52,098 bases of DNA from Lysobacterales bacterium (GTDB lineage Bacteria; Pseudomonadota; Gammaproteobacteria; Xanthomonadales; SZUA-36): contig WTJD01000289.1 of assembly GCA_011524975.1 (NCBI GenBank), positions 1-52,098 of the forward strand, written 5' to 3'. The position numbers and the translations under genes are program-made. Shown here one piece after another: positions 24,474 to 34,041 of this stretch; position 1 is the stretch's first letter, and each line of letters opens with the position of its first letter. Below the pieces are notes generated by a model. It made no database searches, was not told the origin of the DNA, and saw only the letters and a program-made list of their open reading frames with translations.

Positions 24474-25859
24474 TTACGGCCGATTGATCAGCGCGTACAG
24501 CAACTGTTCGAGCTGCTGCCGCATATCGTCCTGCACGGCCGGCGGAATACGGTGCTCAGCGCCGGCCTCATCGGCCGCCTCATCCGCGGTTCCGAGAATC
24601 CTGGGGTCGAGCAGGTCCGTTGCCGCGCGCGCGGCTGCCTGAGCTTCCGCGAGGCTCATCTTGATGTTCTTGGCGCCGCTGCCGCAGCCGGCGATGAAGA
24701 CACCGGGCCGGGAACTGCCGATGGCCGTTCCATTGCCGCCGCTGACGGCAAGATAGCCCGACTGCGCCAGTTCGACGCCCGCGGATTCGGCGAGCTCACC
24801 CAGGCCCTGCGGCGGTTCCACGTCATTGCACAGAACCACCATGTCATAGCATCCGCGCTGGAAGCGATGGGATGTCAGATCCTCGTAGGAGACTTCCAGC
24901 CCTCCGCCAGCGGCGGAATCGACCTTGAACATCGCGCCCCAAAACACGTCGACGCCATGGTCTGCCGCCATGGCGCGGCCGGCTTCCACACTATCATCGC
25001 CAGGCGGTGACAGGATAAGCACGTTGACCTTTTCCACGTCCTGTTCAAGCAACTGATGGACCTGGCTGGCAACGATGTAGAGCGCGAACGGTGAGGGATT
25101 GTCCAGCACCAGCAGCACGCTCTCCGGGTATTCCTCGTTGGAGGGCTTGGAGGCGTAGCCACCGGTGGGTCCGGGGTCCTCCAGCAGCCGCTGCAGCTCA
25201 GCGGAGGTCACGATGTCCGGATGCTTGCCATAGCCCAACTCGGCGAAGCGGATCGGCTCCTCCGTCCGGAACCCGGGTGCCAGTATGACGGCGCCCACCT
25301 GCCTGCGGTGAACGGTATCCAGCGCCATGTCAAAGAAGATGGCCTGGTCGTCGCAGACCTCGATGCAGCGATTGCAGGGCAGGTAGTTGGGCGGCGTATT
25401 GAGGCAATCCTCGATGTTGATGACATAGGCCTCGGGCAACGTGTCTGACATCGGTGTGTAAATGGCCTTGCGATGCGTGAGGCCGGCATCGAATTCATTC
25501 GGGCTCACCTGGGGGCACACCGTGTGGCAGTTTTTGCAGCGCGTGCAGGCGTCGGTTACAAATCGCGCCTGCTCGCGGATGCTGACGGTGAAGTTGCCGG
25601 GTTTGCCCTCGATGCCCTGCAACTCGGACAGGGTCATGATCTCGATGTTTTCATTGTCCACCAGCGCGTTGAACAACGGCGTGCGCGTTCCTTCGGAGCG
25701 GTCACCAATGGCGGATGACTCCAGCATGGTAGCGGCGAGCCTGCCGCCTGCCACGGGTCCACGTTCGACCACGATAGCGCGCGCGCCCGCGTTCGCGCAT
25801 TCCAGCGCGGCATGCAACCCGGCAATGCCGCCACCGACGACGAGAATTGAATCAGTCAT
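24474..25859 (-). CDS. HdrA-like FAD and 4Fe-4S oxidoreductase
   Basis: This 461-residue protein has an N-terminal FAD Rossmann motif (ILVVGGGIAGLHAALE, residues 5-20, followed by the GG of VAGGRLA). It has one complete 4Fe-4S motif (C105/108/111/115) and a second cysteine set C152/C162/C165/C169. A late FAD-closing segment GSSRPGVFIAGCGSGAKNIKMS has the HdrA-type ending. It resembles the flavin subunit of heterodisulfide reductases, but no HdrB or HdrC is present. It overlaps korC by four bases, so it belongs to the OGOR operon and may pass or bifurcate electrons from it. The partner is unknown. Confidence 0.82.
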   Translation of the reverse strand: MTDSILVVGGGIAGLHAALECANAGARAIVVERGPVAGGRLAATMLESSAIGDRSEGTRTPLFNALVDNENIEIMTLSELQGIEGKPGNFTVSIREQARFVTDACTRCKNCHTVCPQVSPNEFDAGLTHRKAIYTPMSDTLPEAYVINIEDCLNTPPNYLPCNRCIEVCDDQAIFFDMALDTVHRRQVGAVILAPGFRTEEPIRFAELGYGKHPDIVTSAELQRLLEDPGPTGGYASKPSNEEYPESVLLVLDNPSPFALYIVASQVHQLLEQDVEKVNVLILSPPGDDSVEAGRAMAADHGVDVFWGAMFKVDSAAGGGLEVSYEDLTSHRFQRGCYDMVVLCNDVEPPQGLGELAESAGVELAQSGYLAVSGGNGTAIGSSRPGVFIAGCGSGAKNIKMSLAEAQAAARAATDLLDPRILGTADEAADEAGAEHRIPPAVQDDMRQQLEQLLYALINRP

Positions 25860-26449
25860 GATGCTTCACTGTTTCGGGCGAACTCGATACCGGCATCGAG
25901 CGCCTTGATGTTCACTTCGACGATCTTTTCCTTCATCTGCTTGCGGATCGCCTGGACCATGGCCTCGCGGCTGACGACACCGGTGGCCCCGACCAAGCAG
26001 CCGAGTATCACCACGTTGCGGGTGAGCCGGTTACCCACCTCATCCGCAATCTTCGTTGCCGGCACCATGATGGCGGAGGCCTCGTCTTCCTCTGAAACCT
26101 TGACCAGCGCGCTGTCCACGATCAGGGTGCCGCCTTCCTTCAGCATGGGGCGGAACTTGGTGTACGCCTCCGGGAACAGGGCGGCCAGCACATCGGCCTG
26201 GATGACAAAGGGATAATCCACGGCATCCTCGGAGATCACCACGTCGGATCGTGCCGCCCCGCCCCGTGCCTCGGGCCCGTAAGACTGGGTGACAACGGCC
26301 TCTTTGCCGTCATACAGGGACGCGGCGATACCCAGCAGCTTGCTCGACAGCACGATGCCCTGGCCGCCGACGCCGCCGATGCGGATTTCCCAGGATTTCC
26401 TGGCGCCGTTGTTGTCGCTTGCTGTCATGGCTTTGTCTACCTTGTTCAC
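25856..26449 (-). CDS. korC: 2-oxoacid:ferredoxin oxidoreductase gamma subunit (KorC)
   Basis: This 197-residue subunit carries the gamma-domain signature (WEIRIGGVGGQGIVLSSKLL near 20-39), then VTQSYGPEARGGAARSDVVIS. The GTG start at 26449 overlaps the korB stop (GTGA); an internal ATG at 26428 is an alternative. With KorA, KorB and KorD it forms a four-subunit enzyme, most likely acting on 2-oxoglutarate and making succinyl-CoA and reduced ferredoxin. Confidence 0.93.
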   Translation of the reverse strand: MNKVDKAMTASDNNGARKSWEIRIGGVGGQGIVLSSKLLGIAASLYDGKEAVVTQSYGPEARGGAARSDVVISEDAVDYPFVIQADVLAALFPEAYTKFRPMLKEGGTLIVDSALVKVSEEDEASAIMVPATKIADEVGNRLTRNVVILGCLVGATGVVSREAMVQAIRKQMKEKIVEVNIKALDAGIEFARNSEAS

Positions 26450-27276
26450 GCGACCAGCGGCGGCCGGTCGATATCGACGAAATTGCCGACGGTTATGCCC
26501 TTTTCTGGATCGATCAGGTCGATATCGATGTCTTGCAGGTTGGTCGCGCCGTGTCGAATCTTGCAGCGCTCGCGGTAAATCTCGACTTCGTGCAGGCCGT
26601 CACCAATCTTGTTGGCGCGACCAAACCCGGTGGGGCAGGGGGAGAGCACTTCGATAAAGCAGAAGCCTTCCTTGTTCATGCAACGCAGGATCGCGTCCTG
26701 GAATTCACGCACGTGCAGAATGGTCCAGCGAGCGACGAAAGTGGCACCCGTGGCCTGGGCCAGGTAGGGCAGATTGAAGGGCTGGTCCACCGCGCCTTTC
26801 GGCGCGGTCGTCCCCTTGGCGCCGATCGGTGTGGTCGGGCCGACCTGTCCGCCGGTCATGCCGTAGGTGAAGTTGTTGATGCAGATGACCGTCATGTTGA
26901 CGTTGCGTCGCGCGGCATGAATCAGGTGATTGCCGCCAATTGAGCTGAGGTCTCCGTCACCGCTAATGACCGTGACCTTGAGCTCGGGCCTGTGCACTGC
27001 GATGCCCAGCGCGAATGGCAGTGCCCGGCCATGGGTGGCGTGATAGGAGTCCACGTTGACATATCCGGCGGCCCTGCCGCTGCAGCCGATGCCGGAAACG
27101 CACACGTGCTGATCTTCTGGAAGGTCCGAATTGGCAATCGCGTGCGCGTAGCTGTGGACCACGGTGCCGATACCGCAGCCCGGGCAAAGTATGTGCGGCA
27201 GGCGGTCAGCGCGCAGCAGGTGGTCAATGGGGTGGCTGGTGGGCGCGTTTTTTACATTGATGTCGATGGCGCTCAT
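26446..27276 (-). CDS. korB: 2-oxoacid:ferredoxin oxidoreductase beta subunit (KorB)
   Basis: The 276-residue TPP subunit has the cluster-binding CPGCGIG (C31, C34), a further GIGCSGRAAGY and the TPP motif SGDGDLSSIGGNHLIHAARR with INNFTYGMTGGQ. The GIGCSGRA and FTYGMTGGQ wording is typical of 2-oxoglutarate oxidoreductases rather than pyruvate ones. It overlaps korA by four bases (ATGA). Confidence 0.94.
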   Translation of the reverse strand: MSAIDINVKNAPTSHPIDHLLRADRLPHILCPGCGIGTVVHSYAHAIANSDLPEDQHVCVSGIGCSGRAAGYVNVDSYHATHGRALPFALGIAVHRPELKVTVISGDGDLSSIGGNHLIHAARRNVNMTVICINNFTYGMTGGQVGPTTPIGAKGTTAPKGAVDQPFNLPYLAQATGATFVARWTILHVREFQDAILRCMNKEGFCFIEVLSPCPTGFGRANKIGDGLHEVEIYRERCKIRHGATNLQDIDIDLIDPEKGITVGNFVDIDRPPLVA

Positions 27277-28457
27277 GATCGGATCAGCTCCAGGATGGCG
27301 TTGGGCGTCGGCATTTGCCCACCGGCATGATTCAGTCTGAGGACGGGCAGGCTGGTCAGCCGCTCGACCTCCCGGCGCAACTGACCGAGGTTGATTTCAG
27401 GGACGATGAAGCGCTTGACGTCTCCCTGGGCAACCAGCTCACGAATGCGACCTTCGGGGAACGGCCAGACGGTGATCAGCCGGATCATGCCCACTTTCAG
27501 TCCTTCGGCCCGCGCCTGCCGCACGGCCGCGCTCGCCGAGCGCGCCGTGCAGCCAAATGACACCACGATGGTGTCGGCATCGTCGCAGTCGAACTCCTCG
27601 TGCATTTCGATGTCGGCCGCGTTCAGCCGAATCTTGTCGACCAGGCGGTTCACCAGGATGTCGTGCGTTTCGGGGAACATGGCCGGGTATCCGCGCTCGT
27701 CATGGGTCAGGCCGGTCATGTGGACTTTGTAGCCCTCCCCCGCGTGCGCCATGGGCGGGACCAGATCATCATCGGGGCGATAGCTCAGGAACTGCCCCTC
27801 TCCGGGACGGGTTTTTGGTTTCTTGCGCCCAATGAAGGGAATATCCTTCGGTTGGGGGATCACCACCCGTTCCATCATGTGGCCGACGATTTCGTCCATC
27901 ATGACAAACACGGGGACCCGGTATTTGTCCGCCGCGTTGAATGCCTTGACCGTGAGGTCGAAGCATTCCTGGGGTGAGGCAGGGCAGTACGCAATGATGC
28001 CGTAATCGCCATGCGAGCCCCATCGGGCCTGCAGAATATCCGATTGCCCCACCATGGTTGGAATGCCGGTCGAAGGCGAAGCCCGCTGGACGTTGGCCAC
28101 GACACATGGGGTCTCCAGCATCGCCGCCAGGCCGATGTTCTCCATCATCAGGCTGAAGCCCGGGCCGGAGGTGGCCGTCAGGCTGCGGGCGCCGGCGGCA
28201 GAGGCGCCGATGATGGCCGCCATGCTGGCCAGTTCGTCTTCCATCTGCACAAAGCGCCCACCTGAGGCGGGAAGCCGGCTGGCCAGGTGCTCCGCCACTT
28301 CTGTGCTGGGGGTGATCGGATAGCCCGCGAAAAAATCCAGGCCGGCCGCGAGCGCGCCCTCAGCGCAGGCATGGTCTCCGAGCATGAAGTGGGACCCGGT
28401 GAGCACGCGCGGCTCGAGTTCTTCGCGGGTCTGCATGGCGCAGGCGCTGTCCGGCAT
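27273..28457 (-). CDS. korA: 2-oxoacid:ferredoxin oxidoreductase alpha subunit (KorA)
   Basis: The 394 residues start the PYR domain with HACAEGALAAGLDFFAGYPITP, then FVQMEDELASMAAIIGASAAG and TATSGPGFSLMMENIGLA. The C-terminal part (GMIRLITVWPFPEGRIREL) is the transketolase-C-like domain. In this enzyme class the gamma domain is a separate protein, as found next door. AAAGGGAG lies eight bases before the ATG. It follows korD by four bases. Confidence 0.95.
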   Translation of the reverse strand: MPDSACAMQTREELEPRVLTGSHFMLGDHACAEGALAAGLDFFAGYPITPSTEVAEHLASRLPASGGRFVQMEDELASMAAIIGASAAGARSLTATSGPGFSLMMENIGLAAMLETPCVVANVQRASPSTGIPTMVGQSDILQARWGSHGDYGIIAYCPASPQECFDLTVKAFNAADKYRVPVFVMMDEIVGHMMERVVIPQPKDIPFIGRKKPKTRPGEGQFLSYRPDDDLVPPMAHAGEGYKVHMTGLTHDERGYPAMFPETHDILVNRLVDKIRLNAADIEMHEEFDCDDADTIVVSFGCTARSASAAVRQARAEGLKVGMIRLITVWPFPEGRIRELVAQGDVKRFIVPEINLGQLRREVERLTSLPVLRLNHAGGQMPTPNAILELIRS

Positions 28458-28461
28458 CGGC

Positions 28462-28821
28462 TTAGCTCCCTTTCTCTTTCTCTGAAACGTCCGTGGTGAA
28501 TATCGCCAGTTCCGGGCAGATCATGTTGCAGAACTGGCAGTGAACGCAGGATTGATCCTTACCCTCGGCCACCTTCGGGAATCGGTAACCCCGGGCGTTG
28601 ATCTCGTCGGTGTAGACCAGCACGTCGGTCGGGCAGTAGTTAATGCACAAACCGCATTCCTTGCATCGTTCCGCGATAACGTGCACCTGGCCCACGGGCA
28701 CCTGGGCCCGGTCGAGGTCCATCGGTTTTCTTAGCGCAGTCCCGGCCACATCGTTCACCCTGACCCCCGGTTTCCTCTTCCATTGCTGAATTCGCGCACC
28801 CGCCTTACTGGCGGTAACCAT
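28462..28821 (-). CDS. korD: 2-oxoacid:ferredoxin oxidoreductase delta (ferredoxin) subunit (KorD)
   Basis: This 119-residue protein carries two 4Fe-4S motifs, C53/56/59/63 (CKECGLCINYCP) and C92/95/98/102 (CVHCQFCNMICP). An N-terminal tail of about 45 residues is basic. It is the ferredoxin-like subunit that receives electrons from KorAB, and the first gene of the long minus-strand cluster. The Shine-Dalgarno before ATG 28821 is weak, so the true start may be further in. Confidence 0.9.
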   Translation of the reverse strand: MVTASKAGARIQQWKRKPGVRVNDVAGTALRKPMDLDRAQVPVGQVHVIAERCKECGLCINYCPTDVLVYTDEINARGYRFPKVAEGKDQSCVHCQFCNMICPELAIFTTDVSEKEKGS

Positions 28822-28922
28822 CGGCGGGAATCGGGCTCAGAATAAAGTTCATTTTTTTTAAATTCACGGGTATTGATGCGTTTAGTTGTCATAAATCAAT
28901 TTGGCTGTGACACTAGCCAACC

Positions 28923-30017
28923 ATGAAGCGCTCAGCCGCCCAGCCCAAGCCCGGCCAATCAAGTTGGCCGACCCCTTTCCCCGGCCGTGTTTGGCGCCGT
29001 CTGGCAGCCATTACGCTGGTTCTCGGCCTGGTCGCCTGCGACCGGGAGCAGGCGAGAAGTGAGCAGCTCTACGTGTTCGGCACCGTGGTGGAAGTGACCA
29101 CCTGGAATGTGCCGGCGGGTGAGGCGGACGCGGCGTTTGCCCAACTGCAGCAGATGTTCGACCGCATGCATCGTGACTGGCACGCGTGGGAGCCGGGCAT
29201 GCTGACCCGCCTCAACCGGGCCTTCGCGAACGGGACAGCAGAGGAGGTCAGCGAGGACATCGTCTACCTGGTTCGTCGCTCGCAGGCGCTCGAGCAGGCC
29301 AGCGGCGGGCGCTTCAACCCCGCCATCGGTGGTCTGATTGGGCTGTGGGGATTCCACACCTCGGACTATCCGATCATGGGGCCACCGCCGGCGCGCGAGG
29401 ACATCGAGCGCTGGATCGCTCAGTCGCCCTCCAGCCTGGATATCACCATCGATGGACAGCTGCTGAGCAGCGAGAACCCCGCGGTGCAGCTCGATTTTGG
29501 GGGCGTCGCAAAGGGCTATGCCGTAGATCTTGCCATCGCGCGTTTACGGAACCTGGGTATCGAAAACGCCATCGTGAACACGGGCGGAGACTTGCGCGCC
29601 ATGGGCAGGCGCGGTGACCGGCCGTGGCGTATCGCTGTGCGCAGGCCCGGTGGCGGCGTTATCGGAGCGGTCGAGGTACTGGAGGATGAGTCCCTGTTCA
29701 CCTCCGGCAACTATGAGCGGTTCCGCCTGGATCAGGAACTGCGCTATCCGCATATTCTTGACCCCAGGACGGGTTGGCCTGTGAGAGATATCGCATCGGC
29801 GACGGTGATTGCGGATGAAGGGCTGGCCGCGGACGCCGCCGCGACCGCCCTGGTGGTCGGTGGCTTGAGCGAGTGGGTGGGCCTCGCCCGCGATATGGGG
29901 CTACGGCAGGTCATGATTGTCGATGGTGAGGGGCATGTGTTCATGACCCCGGAAATGGCGGTTCGGGTCCGGCTGGTGGATGATCTGGAGACAACCACGA
30001 TCGATCCGTTTCTCTGA
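28923..30017 (+). CDS. apbE: ApbE, FAD:protein FMN transferase lipoprotein
   Basis: The protein has 364 residues with a lipoprotein-type export signal (LAAITLVLGLVACD, Cys at 39). Family motifs are WHAWEPGMLTRLNRAF, GGRFNPAIGGLIGLWGF, QLDFGGVAKGYAVD, NTGGDLRAMG and YPHILDPRTGWPV with the metal-binding aspartate, then LAADAAATALVV. ApbE attaches FMN to threonines of RnfG and RnfD in the periplasm. It lies divergently next to korD, so it completes the Rnf cluster on the opposite strand. The ATG lacks a visible Shine-Dalgarno. Confidence 0.95.
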   Translation: MKRSAAQPKPGQSSWPTPFPGRVWRRLAAITLVLGLVACDREQARSEQLYVFGTVVEVTTWNVPAGEADAAFAQLQQMFDRMHRDWHAWEPGMLTRLNRAFANGTAEEVSEDIVYLVRRSQALEQASGGRFNPAIGGLIGLWGFHTSDYPIMGPPPAREDIERWIAQSPSSLDITIDGQLLSSENPAVQLDFGGVAKGYAVDLAIARLRNLGIENAIVNTGGDLRAMGRRGDRPWRIAVRRPGGGVIGAVEVLEDESLFTSGNYERFRLDQELRYPHILDPRTGWPVRDIASATVIADEGLAADAAATALVVGGLSEWVGLARDMGLRQVMIVDGEGHVFMTPEMAVRVRLVDDLETTTIDPFL

Positions 30018-30101
30018 AAAAAGCGCCGCACCCGGGAATGGGTGTACCATGAGTGCGTCCTTCCGGGCGCGTGCCCGGCGGCGATCAGGGAAAATCAGGC
30101 C

Positions 30102-31139
30102 GTGGGTTCAGGTAAACCGACATCACTGGATATTGCGTACCGCGCCGGCGTGTCGCAGTCCACCGTGTCCCGCGCATTGCGTGACAGTCCGCTGGTGAAT
30201 GAGAAAACCCGCGAGCGGATCAAGCGGATCGCGCGCGAGATGAACTATCGCGTAGATCACAGCGCGGCGGTTCTGCGGTCCCAGAAAAGCAGCACCCTGG
30301 CGCTGCTGCTGTTTGAAGACCCCACCAGCGACGAATCCCAGATCAACCCCTTTTTCCTGTCCATGCTGAGCAGCATTACCCGTGCGGCCGCGCGGCACGG
30401 TTATGACGTCCTGATCTCTTTTCAGCAACTGTCTGATGACTGGCATACCGAGTACCAGCTCAGGAATCGTGCGGAGGGCATCATCCTGTTGGGCTACGGC
30501 GACTACACCGCCTATCGTGACAAGCTTTATGAACTGATGGAGCGCGGCACCCATTTCGTGCTGTGGGGCCCGCCGATCGGTGGCAGCTTCAGTCACTCGG
30601 TCGCCAGCGACAATGTCAGTGGAAGCTACGAGGCCGCCACGCATCTGATCGGGCTGGGCCGGAAAAAAATGGCCTTCATTGGGGAGGCCACCATCAAGGC
30701 GCCGGAATTCAAGCAGCGTTTTACCGGCTACTGCAACGCTCTGAAAGACCACAACATGCAGGTCGATCCGGCCTGTCACGTGCAGGCGGAGAGCAGCGAG
30801 GTCTCAGGCATGCGGGCCGTTGAGACGCTGCTCGAGCGCGGTGTTGATTTTGACAGCATCGTCTGTGCCAGTGACCTGATCGCCATCGGCGCGATAGAGC
30901 GCCTGCGCAAACAGGGGCTCAATGTGCCGGAGCAGGTGGCGGTGGTCGGCTTCGATGACATCCACGCAGCGGCCTATTTCAACCCATCGCTGACCACGGT
31001 TCGCCAGGACACCCGGGCGGCCGGTGAAATGCTGGTAACCCACCTGATGTCGATGATCAATGGCGAAGAAGTGACTTCGGAATTGCTCAGCCCCACCCTC
31101 GTGATCCGTTCTTCCTGCGGCGCTCTTCTGAACGGCTAG
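30102..31139 (+). CDS. LacI-family transcriptional regulator of the maltodextrin locus
   Basis: The chosen GTG start at 30102 gives 345 residues and begins just before the LacI helix-turn-helix (TSLDIAYRAGVSQSTVSRAL). Effector domain landmarks include FFLSMLSSITRAA, GSYEAATHLIGLGRKKMAFIG, IVCASDLIAIGAIERLR and VAVVGFDDIHAAAYFNPSLTTV. The neighbours are an alpha-amylase-like lipoprotein, a sugar carrier and GH97 enzymes, so a MalR-type regulator is likely. Candidate operators are at 38228, 49844 and 49996. Its TAG stop shares the palindrome CTAG with the convergent stop of the GH13 gene. Confidence 0.92.
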   Translation: MGSGKPTSLDIAYRAGVSQSTVSRALRDSPLVNEKTRERIKRIAREMNYRVDHSAAVLRSQKSSTLALLLFEDPTSDESQINPFFLSMLSSITRAAARHGYDVLISFQQLSDDWHTEYQLRNRAEGIILLGYGDYTAYRDKLYELMERGTHFVLWGPPIGGSFSHSVASDNVSGSYEAATHLIGLGRKKMAFIGEATIKAPEFKQRFTGYCNALKDHNMQVDPACHVQAESSEVSGMRAVETLLERGVDFDSIVCASDLIAIGAIERLRKQGLNVPEQVAVVGFDDIHAAAYFNPSLTTVRQDTRAAGEMLVTHLMSMINGEEVTSELLSPTLVIRSSCGALLNG

Positions 31140-32539
31140 CGGATCAGAACCCGGTAACTCCAGGGCGCCATTTCCAGTTCGAATTCGCGGTGGGTTTCGA
31201 TGGGCTCGCCGCTGAATGCATCGGTGTAGCGGTCGTGAAACAGTGCTTCCTCGAACCGGACCGTTTGCGCCTGGTCAGACAGGTTGAACACCCCGAAGAC
31301 CTTGTTGTTATCGTCGCGGCGCACGAAACTCAGCACCTGTTTCGGGCGCGTGTTGGGCACCAGGATCATCCGTGCGCCATGGGCGCCATTCCACAGCGCT
31401 GAATGGGCCTTCTTGATGGCGAACAGGCGTTGATAAAGATCGCCGATGGCGTGCGGGCGCCATTCGATCGGGTCTTTTTCGAAGAACGCCAGGCGTTTGG
31501 TGTTGCCGGCTTCCTGGCCGTTATAGATCAGGGGTAGGCCCTCGCCGATCACGGACAGGGCAATGGTCGCTTCCAGGGCGTCACCGAACAACTCGAACTG
31601 GGTTCCTTCCCAGGCGTTCTTGTCGTGATTGCTCGCAAAGGTCATGCGCATGGCCTCTCGCGGCCATGCGCTTTCATTGTGCGAGTAGTAGACGAACAGC
31701 GATGTGACATCTTTGCGGCCGTGCGCGATGTCATGCATGGTGCTGTGCCAGGACCAGGCATAGCTCATGTCGAAAGCCTCGGCATGGAGGTCGCGTGCCT
31801 CCCATTCGGCCAGCATGAACACGGGCTTGATCGCGTCCAGTTCAGCGCGCACCTGGTTCCAGAAATCGATGGGGACGAAACCAGCGACATCGCAGCGATA
31901 GCCATCGATGTCGGCCTCTCTGACCCAATACTTCAGCGCCTCGGTCATGTAGCGTCTCAGCTCCGGCTGCGCGTAGTCCAGGTCGATGATGTCCGACCAG
32001 TCCCACCATGGCGTCGGCCTGAAGTCGCCTTTCCAGTCGCGGTCGTACCATTCAGGGTGTTGCTCGACCAGCGGGTTGTCCCAGGCCGTGTGGTTGGCCA
32101 CCCAGTCCAGGATGACATACATACCCAGCTCATGGGCCGTGTCGACAAATGCCTTGAGGTCATCCAGGTCACCGAACTCCGGATTGACACCGTAGTAGTC
32201 CTTGACCGAGTACGGGCTGCCAAGACCGCCTTTGCGATTTTTCTCGCCAATAGGATGGATGGGCATCAGCCACAGGATGTCCGCGCCGAGACCTTTGATC
32301 CGGGGCAGTTGCTCACGGGCCGCCTGAAGCGTCCCCTCTGCTGTGAATTGACGCAGATTGATCTGGTAGATCACCGCGTCACGCGTCCACTCGGGGGCCT
32401 CGATCTTCACGTAGGCCTGGGGCTTGTCGGGGTTCATGTCCGTCGCCTCTTCAGCGATTGGCTGGGTCTGTTCGGCCTGGCAGCCGGTCAGCCATGCGGC
32501 CGCCGCCAACCAGCCAAGGCTTCTCCATGGAGTGATCAT
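31136..32539 (-). CDS. GH13 alpha-amylase-family lipoprotein
   Basis: The 467 residues from ATG 32539 open with a lipoprotein signal (LGWLAAAAWLTGCQ; Cys at 20). The GH13 barrel motifs are complete: DWVANHT, DGYRCDVAGF (nucleophile Asp), FMLAEWEARD (acid/base Glu) and ASNHDKN (third Asp). A short beta-domain ends the chain. It probably hydrolyses or transfers maltooligosaccharides on the cell envelope. The ATG overlaps the MFS stop (ATGA). A nine-residue longer start is unlikely since it precedes the signal peptide. Confidence 0.92.
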   Translation of the reverse strand: MITPWRSLGWLAAAAWLTGCQAEQTQPIAEEATDMNPDKPQAYVKIEAPEWTRDAVIYQINLRQFTAEGTLQAAREQLPRIKGLGADILWLMPIHPIGEKNRKGGLGSPYSVKDYYGVNPEFGDLDDLKAFVDTAHELGMYVILDWVANHTAWDNPLVEQHPEWYDRDWKGDFRPTPWWDWSDIIDLDYAQPELRRYMTEALKYWVREADIDGYRCDVAGFVPIDFWNQVRAELDAIKPVFMLAEWEARDLHAEAFDMSYAWSWHSTMHDIAHGRKDVTSLFVYYSHNESAWPREAMRMTFASNHDKNAWEGTQFELFGDALEATIALSVIGEGLPLIYNGQEAGNTKRLAFFEKDPIEWRPHAIGDLYQRLFAIKKAHSALWNGAHGARMILVPNTRPKQVLSFVRRDDNNKVFGVFNLSDQAQTVRFEEALFHDRYTDAFSGEPIETHREFELEMAPWSYRVLIR

Positions 32540-34038
32540 GCCGGCTCGGCCTCCCGGTCCACCCACAGCGTGGCCAGTCCGGAGACGATCATCAGGGCTC
32601 CGCCGATCATGATGCCGAAAATGGCGCGGCCGTCGAACGCTTCCCGTATCACCAGCCCAAGCACGCTGGCGGCGGTGAGTTGAGGAATGACGATGAAGAA
32701 ATTGAAAATGCCCATGTAGACGCCCATCTTGCTGGCCGGCAGGTTGTTCGACAGCAGGGCGTAGGGCAGGGCGATGATCGATGCCCAGGCAATGCCCAGC
32801 AGCGCCATGGAGGCGATCAGCATTTTCGGATCGGAAATGAAGTAGAAGCTGATGAGGCCGATGCCACCCAGCGTCAGGTTAACCAGGTGGCTCAGGCGGC
32901 AGCCCAGTTTTCGGGCCATGAAGGGAATGGCGATCGCGGCGAGGGCCGAAAAACCGCTGTAGGTGGCGAAAAGCACGCCTACCCAGTTGGCGCCCTCGTT
33001 GTACAGTTCCGAGGCCGTGTCGAGCGTGCCGTAATGGTGGCTGGTGACCGCGGCGGTACCGTAAATCCACATGGCAAACAGCGCAAACCAGGAGAAAAAC
33101 TGCACCACGGCCAGTTGGCGCATGGCGCGCGGCATGTGAAACAGATCATGCACGATGGAGTAAAAACCACCGGACGTCTTTCCGCGGCGTTGAAGCAGCG
33201 AGGCGTAGATCTGGATCAGGCCAAAAGCGATGCTGCCGATCGAGAGAATATACAGCTGTTTGTCGAGGTTGCCGGCCATGATCCACGCCGTGAACAGCGC
33301 GCCGACCGCCATCCAGACCAGGCCGCCATTGCGGTATTTCCCGGCGGGCCTCAGGGCTGTGTCCAGGCTCGTATGCTCCGGCGGCCGGGCGGCTTCAAAC
33401 GCAGCCAGTTCCTCTGGTGAATACTCGCGGGTTCGGAATACCGTCCAGCCAACCGCCGCGAGAAAGACCGCGCCGCCCCAGTAGAAGGAAAGCTTGACGG
33501 AGTCCGGCACCTGTCCCGGCCCCGCCGTGTTGCTGACTTCGAACCAGTTGGTCATGATCCAGGGCAGGGCGGACGCCACCACCGCGCCGATGCCGATGAA
33601 AAAACTTTGCATGGCAAAACCGCTGGTGCGCTGTTTTTCCGGCAGCATATCGCCCACGAACGCGCGAAAGGGTTCCATGGATACATTGATGCTGGCGTCC
33701 ATGATCCACAACATGCCCGCCGCGATCCACAGCGTGGGCGAGTTGGGCATGATGAACAGGGACAGCGAGGCCAGGATGGCGCCAATCAGGAAGTAAGGCC
33801 GCCGCCGGCCCAGCCGGTTCCATGTCTTGTCGCTCATGTGGCCGATGATGGGCTGCACGATCAGGCCGGTGACCGGGGCGGCCACCCAGAGTATGGGCAG
33901 TTCGTCGATCGAGGCGCCCAGGGTTTGGAAGATGCGGCTGACGTTGGCGTTTTGCAGGGCAAATCCGAACTGGATGCCCAGGAAGCCAAAAGACATATTC
34001 CATATTTGCCAGAAGCTCAGCTGTGGTTTGTCGTTCAT
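32536..34038 (-). CDS. MFS sugar carrier (GPH/SLC45-like, maltose type)
   Basis: This 500-residue protein has twelve hydrophobic segments. It opens with [21 protein letters not shown], a hallmark of this sugar carrier group, and has the loop motif [18 protein letters not shown] between helices 2 and 3. It likely imports maltose or short maltodextrins into the cytoplasm by cation symport. It lies three bases after the first GH97 gene and is coupled to the GH13 lipoprotein. Confidence 0.92.
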   Translation of the reverse strand: MNDKPQLSFWQIWNMSFGFLGIQFGFALQNANVSRIFQTLGASIDELPILWVAAPVTGLIVQPIIGHMSDKTWNRLGRRRPYFLIGAILASLSLFIMPNSPTLWIAAGMLWIMDASINVSMEPFRAFVGDMLPEKQRTSGFAMQSFFIGIGAVVASALPWIMTNWFEVSNTAGPGQVPDSVKLSFYWGGAVFLAAVGWTVFRTREYSPEELAAFEAARPPEHTSLDTALRPAGKYRNGGLVWMAVGALFTAWIMAGNLDKQLYILSIGSIAFGLIQIYASLLQRRGKTSGGFYSIVHDLFHMPRAMRQLAVVQFFSWFALFAMWIYGTAAVTSHHYGTLDTASELYNEGANWVGVLFATYSGFSALAAIAIPFMARKLGCRLSHLVNLTLGGIGLISFYFISDPKMLIASMALLGIAWASIIALPYALLSNNLPASKMGVYMGIFNFFIVIPQLTAASVLGLVIREAFDGRAIFGIMIGGALMIVSGLATLWVDREAEPA

Positions 34039-34041
34039 AGG

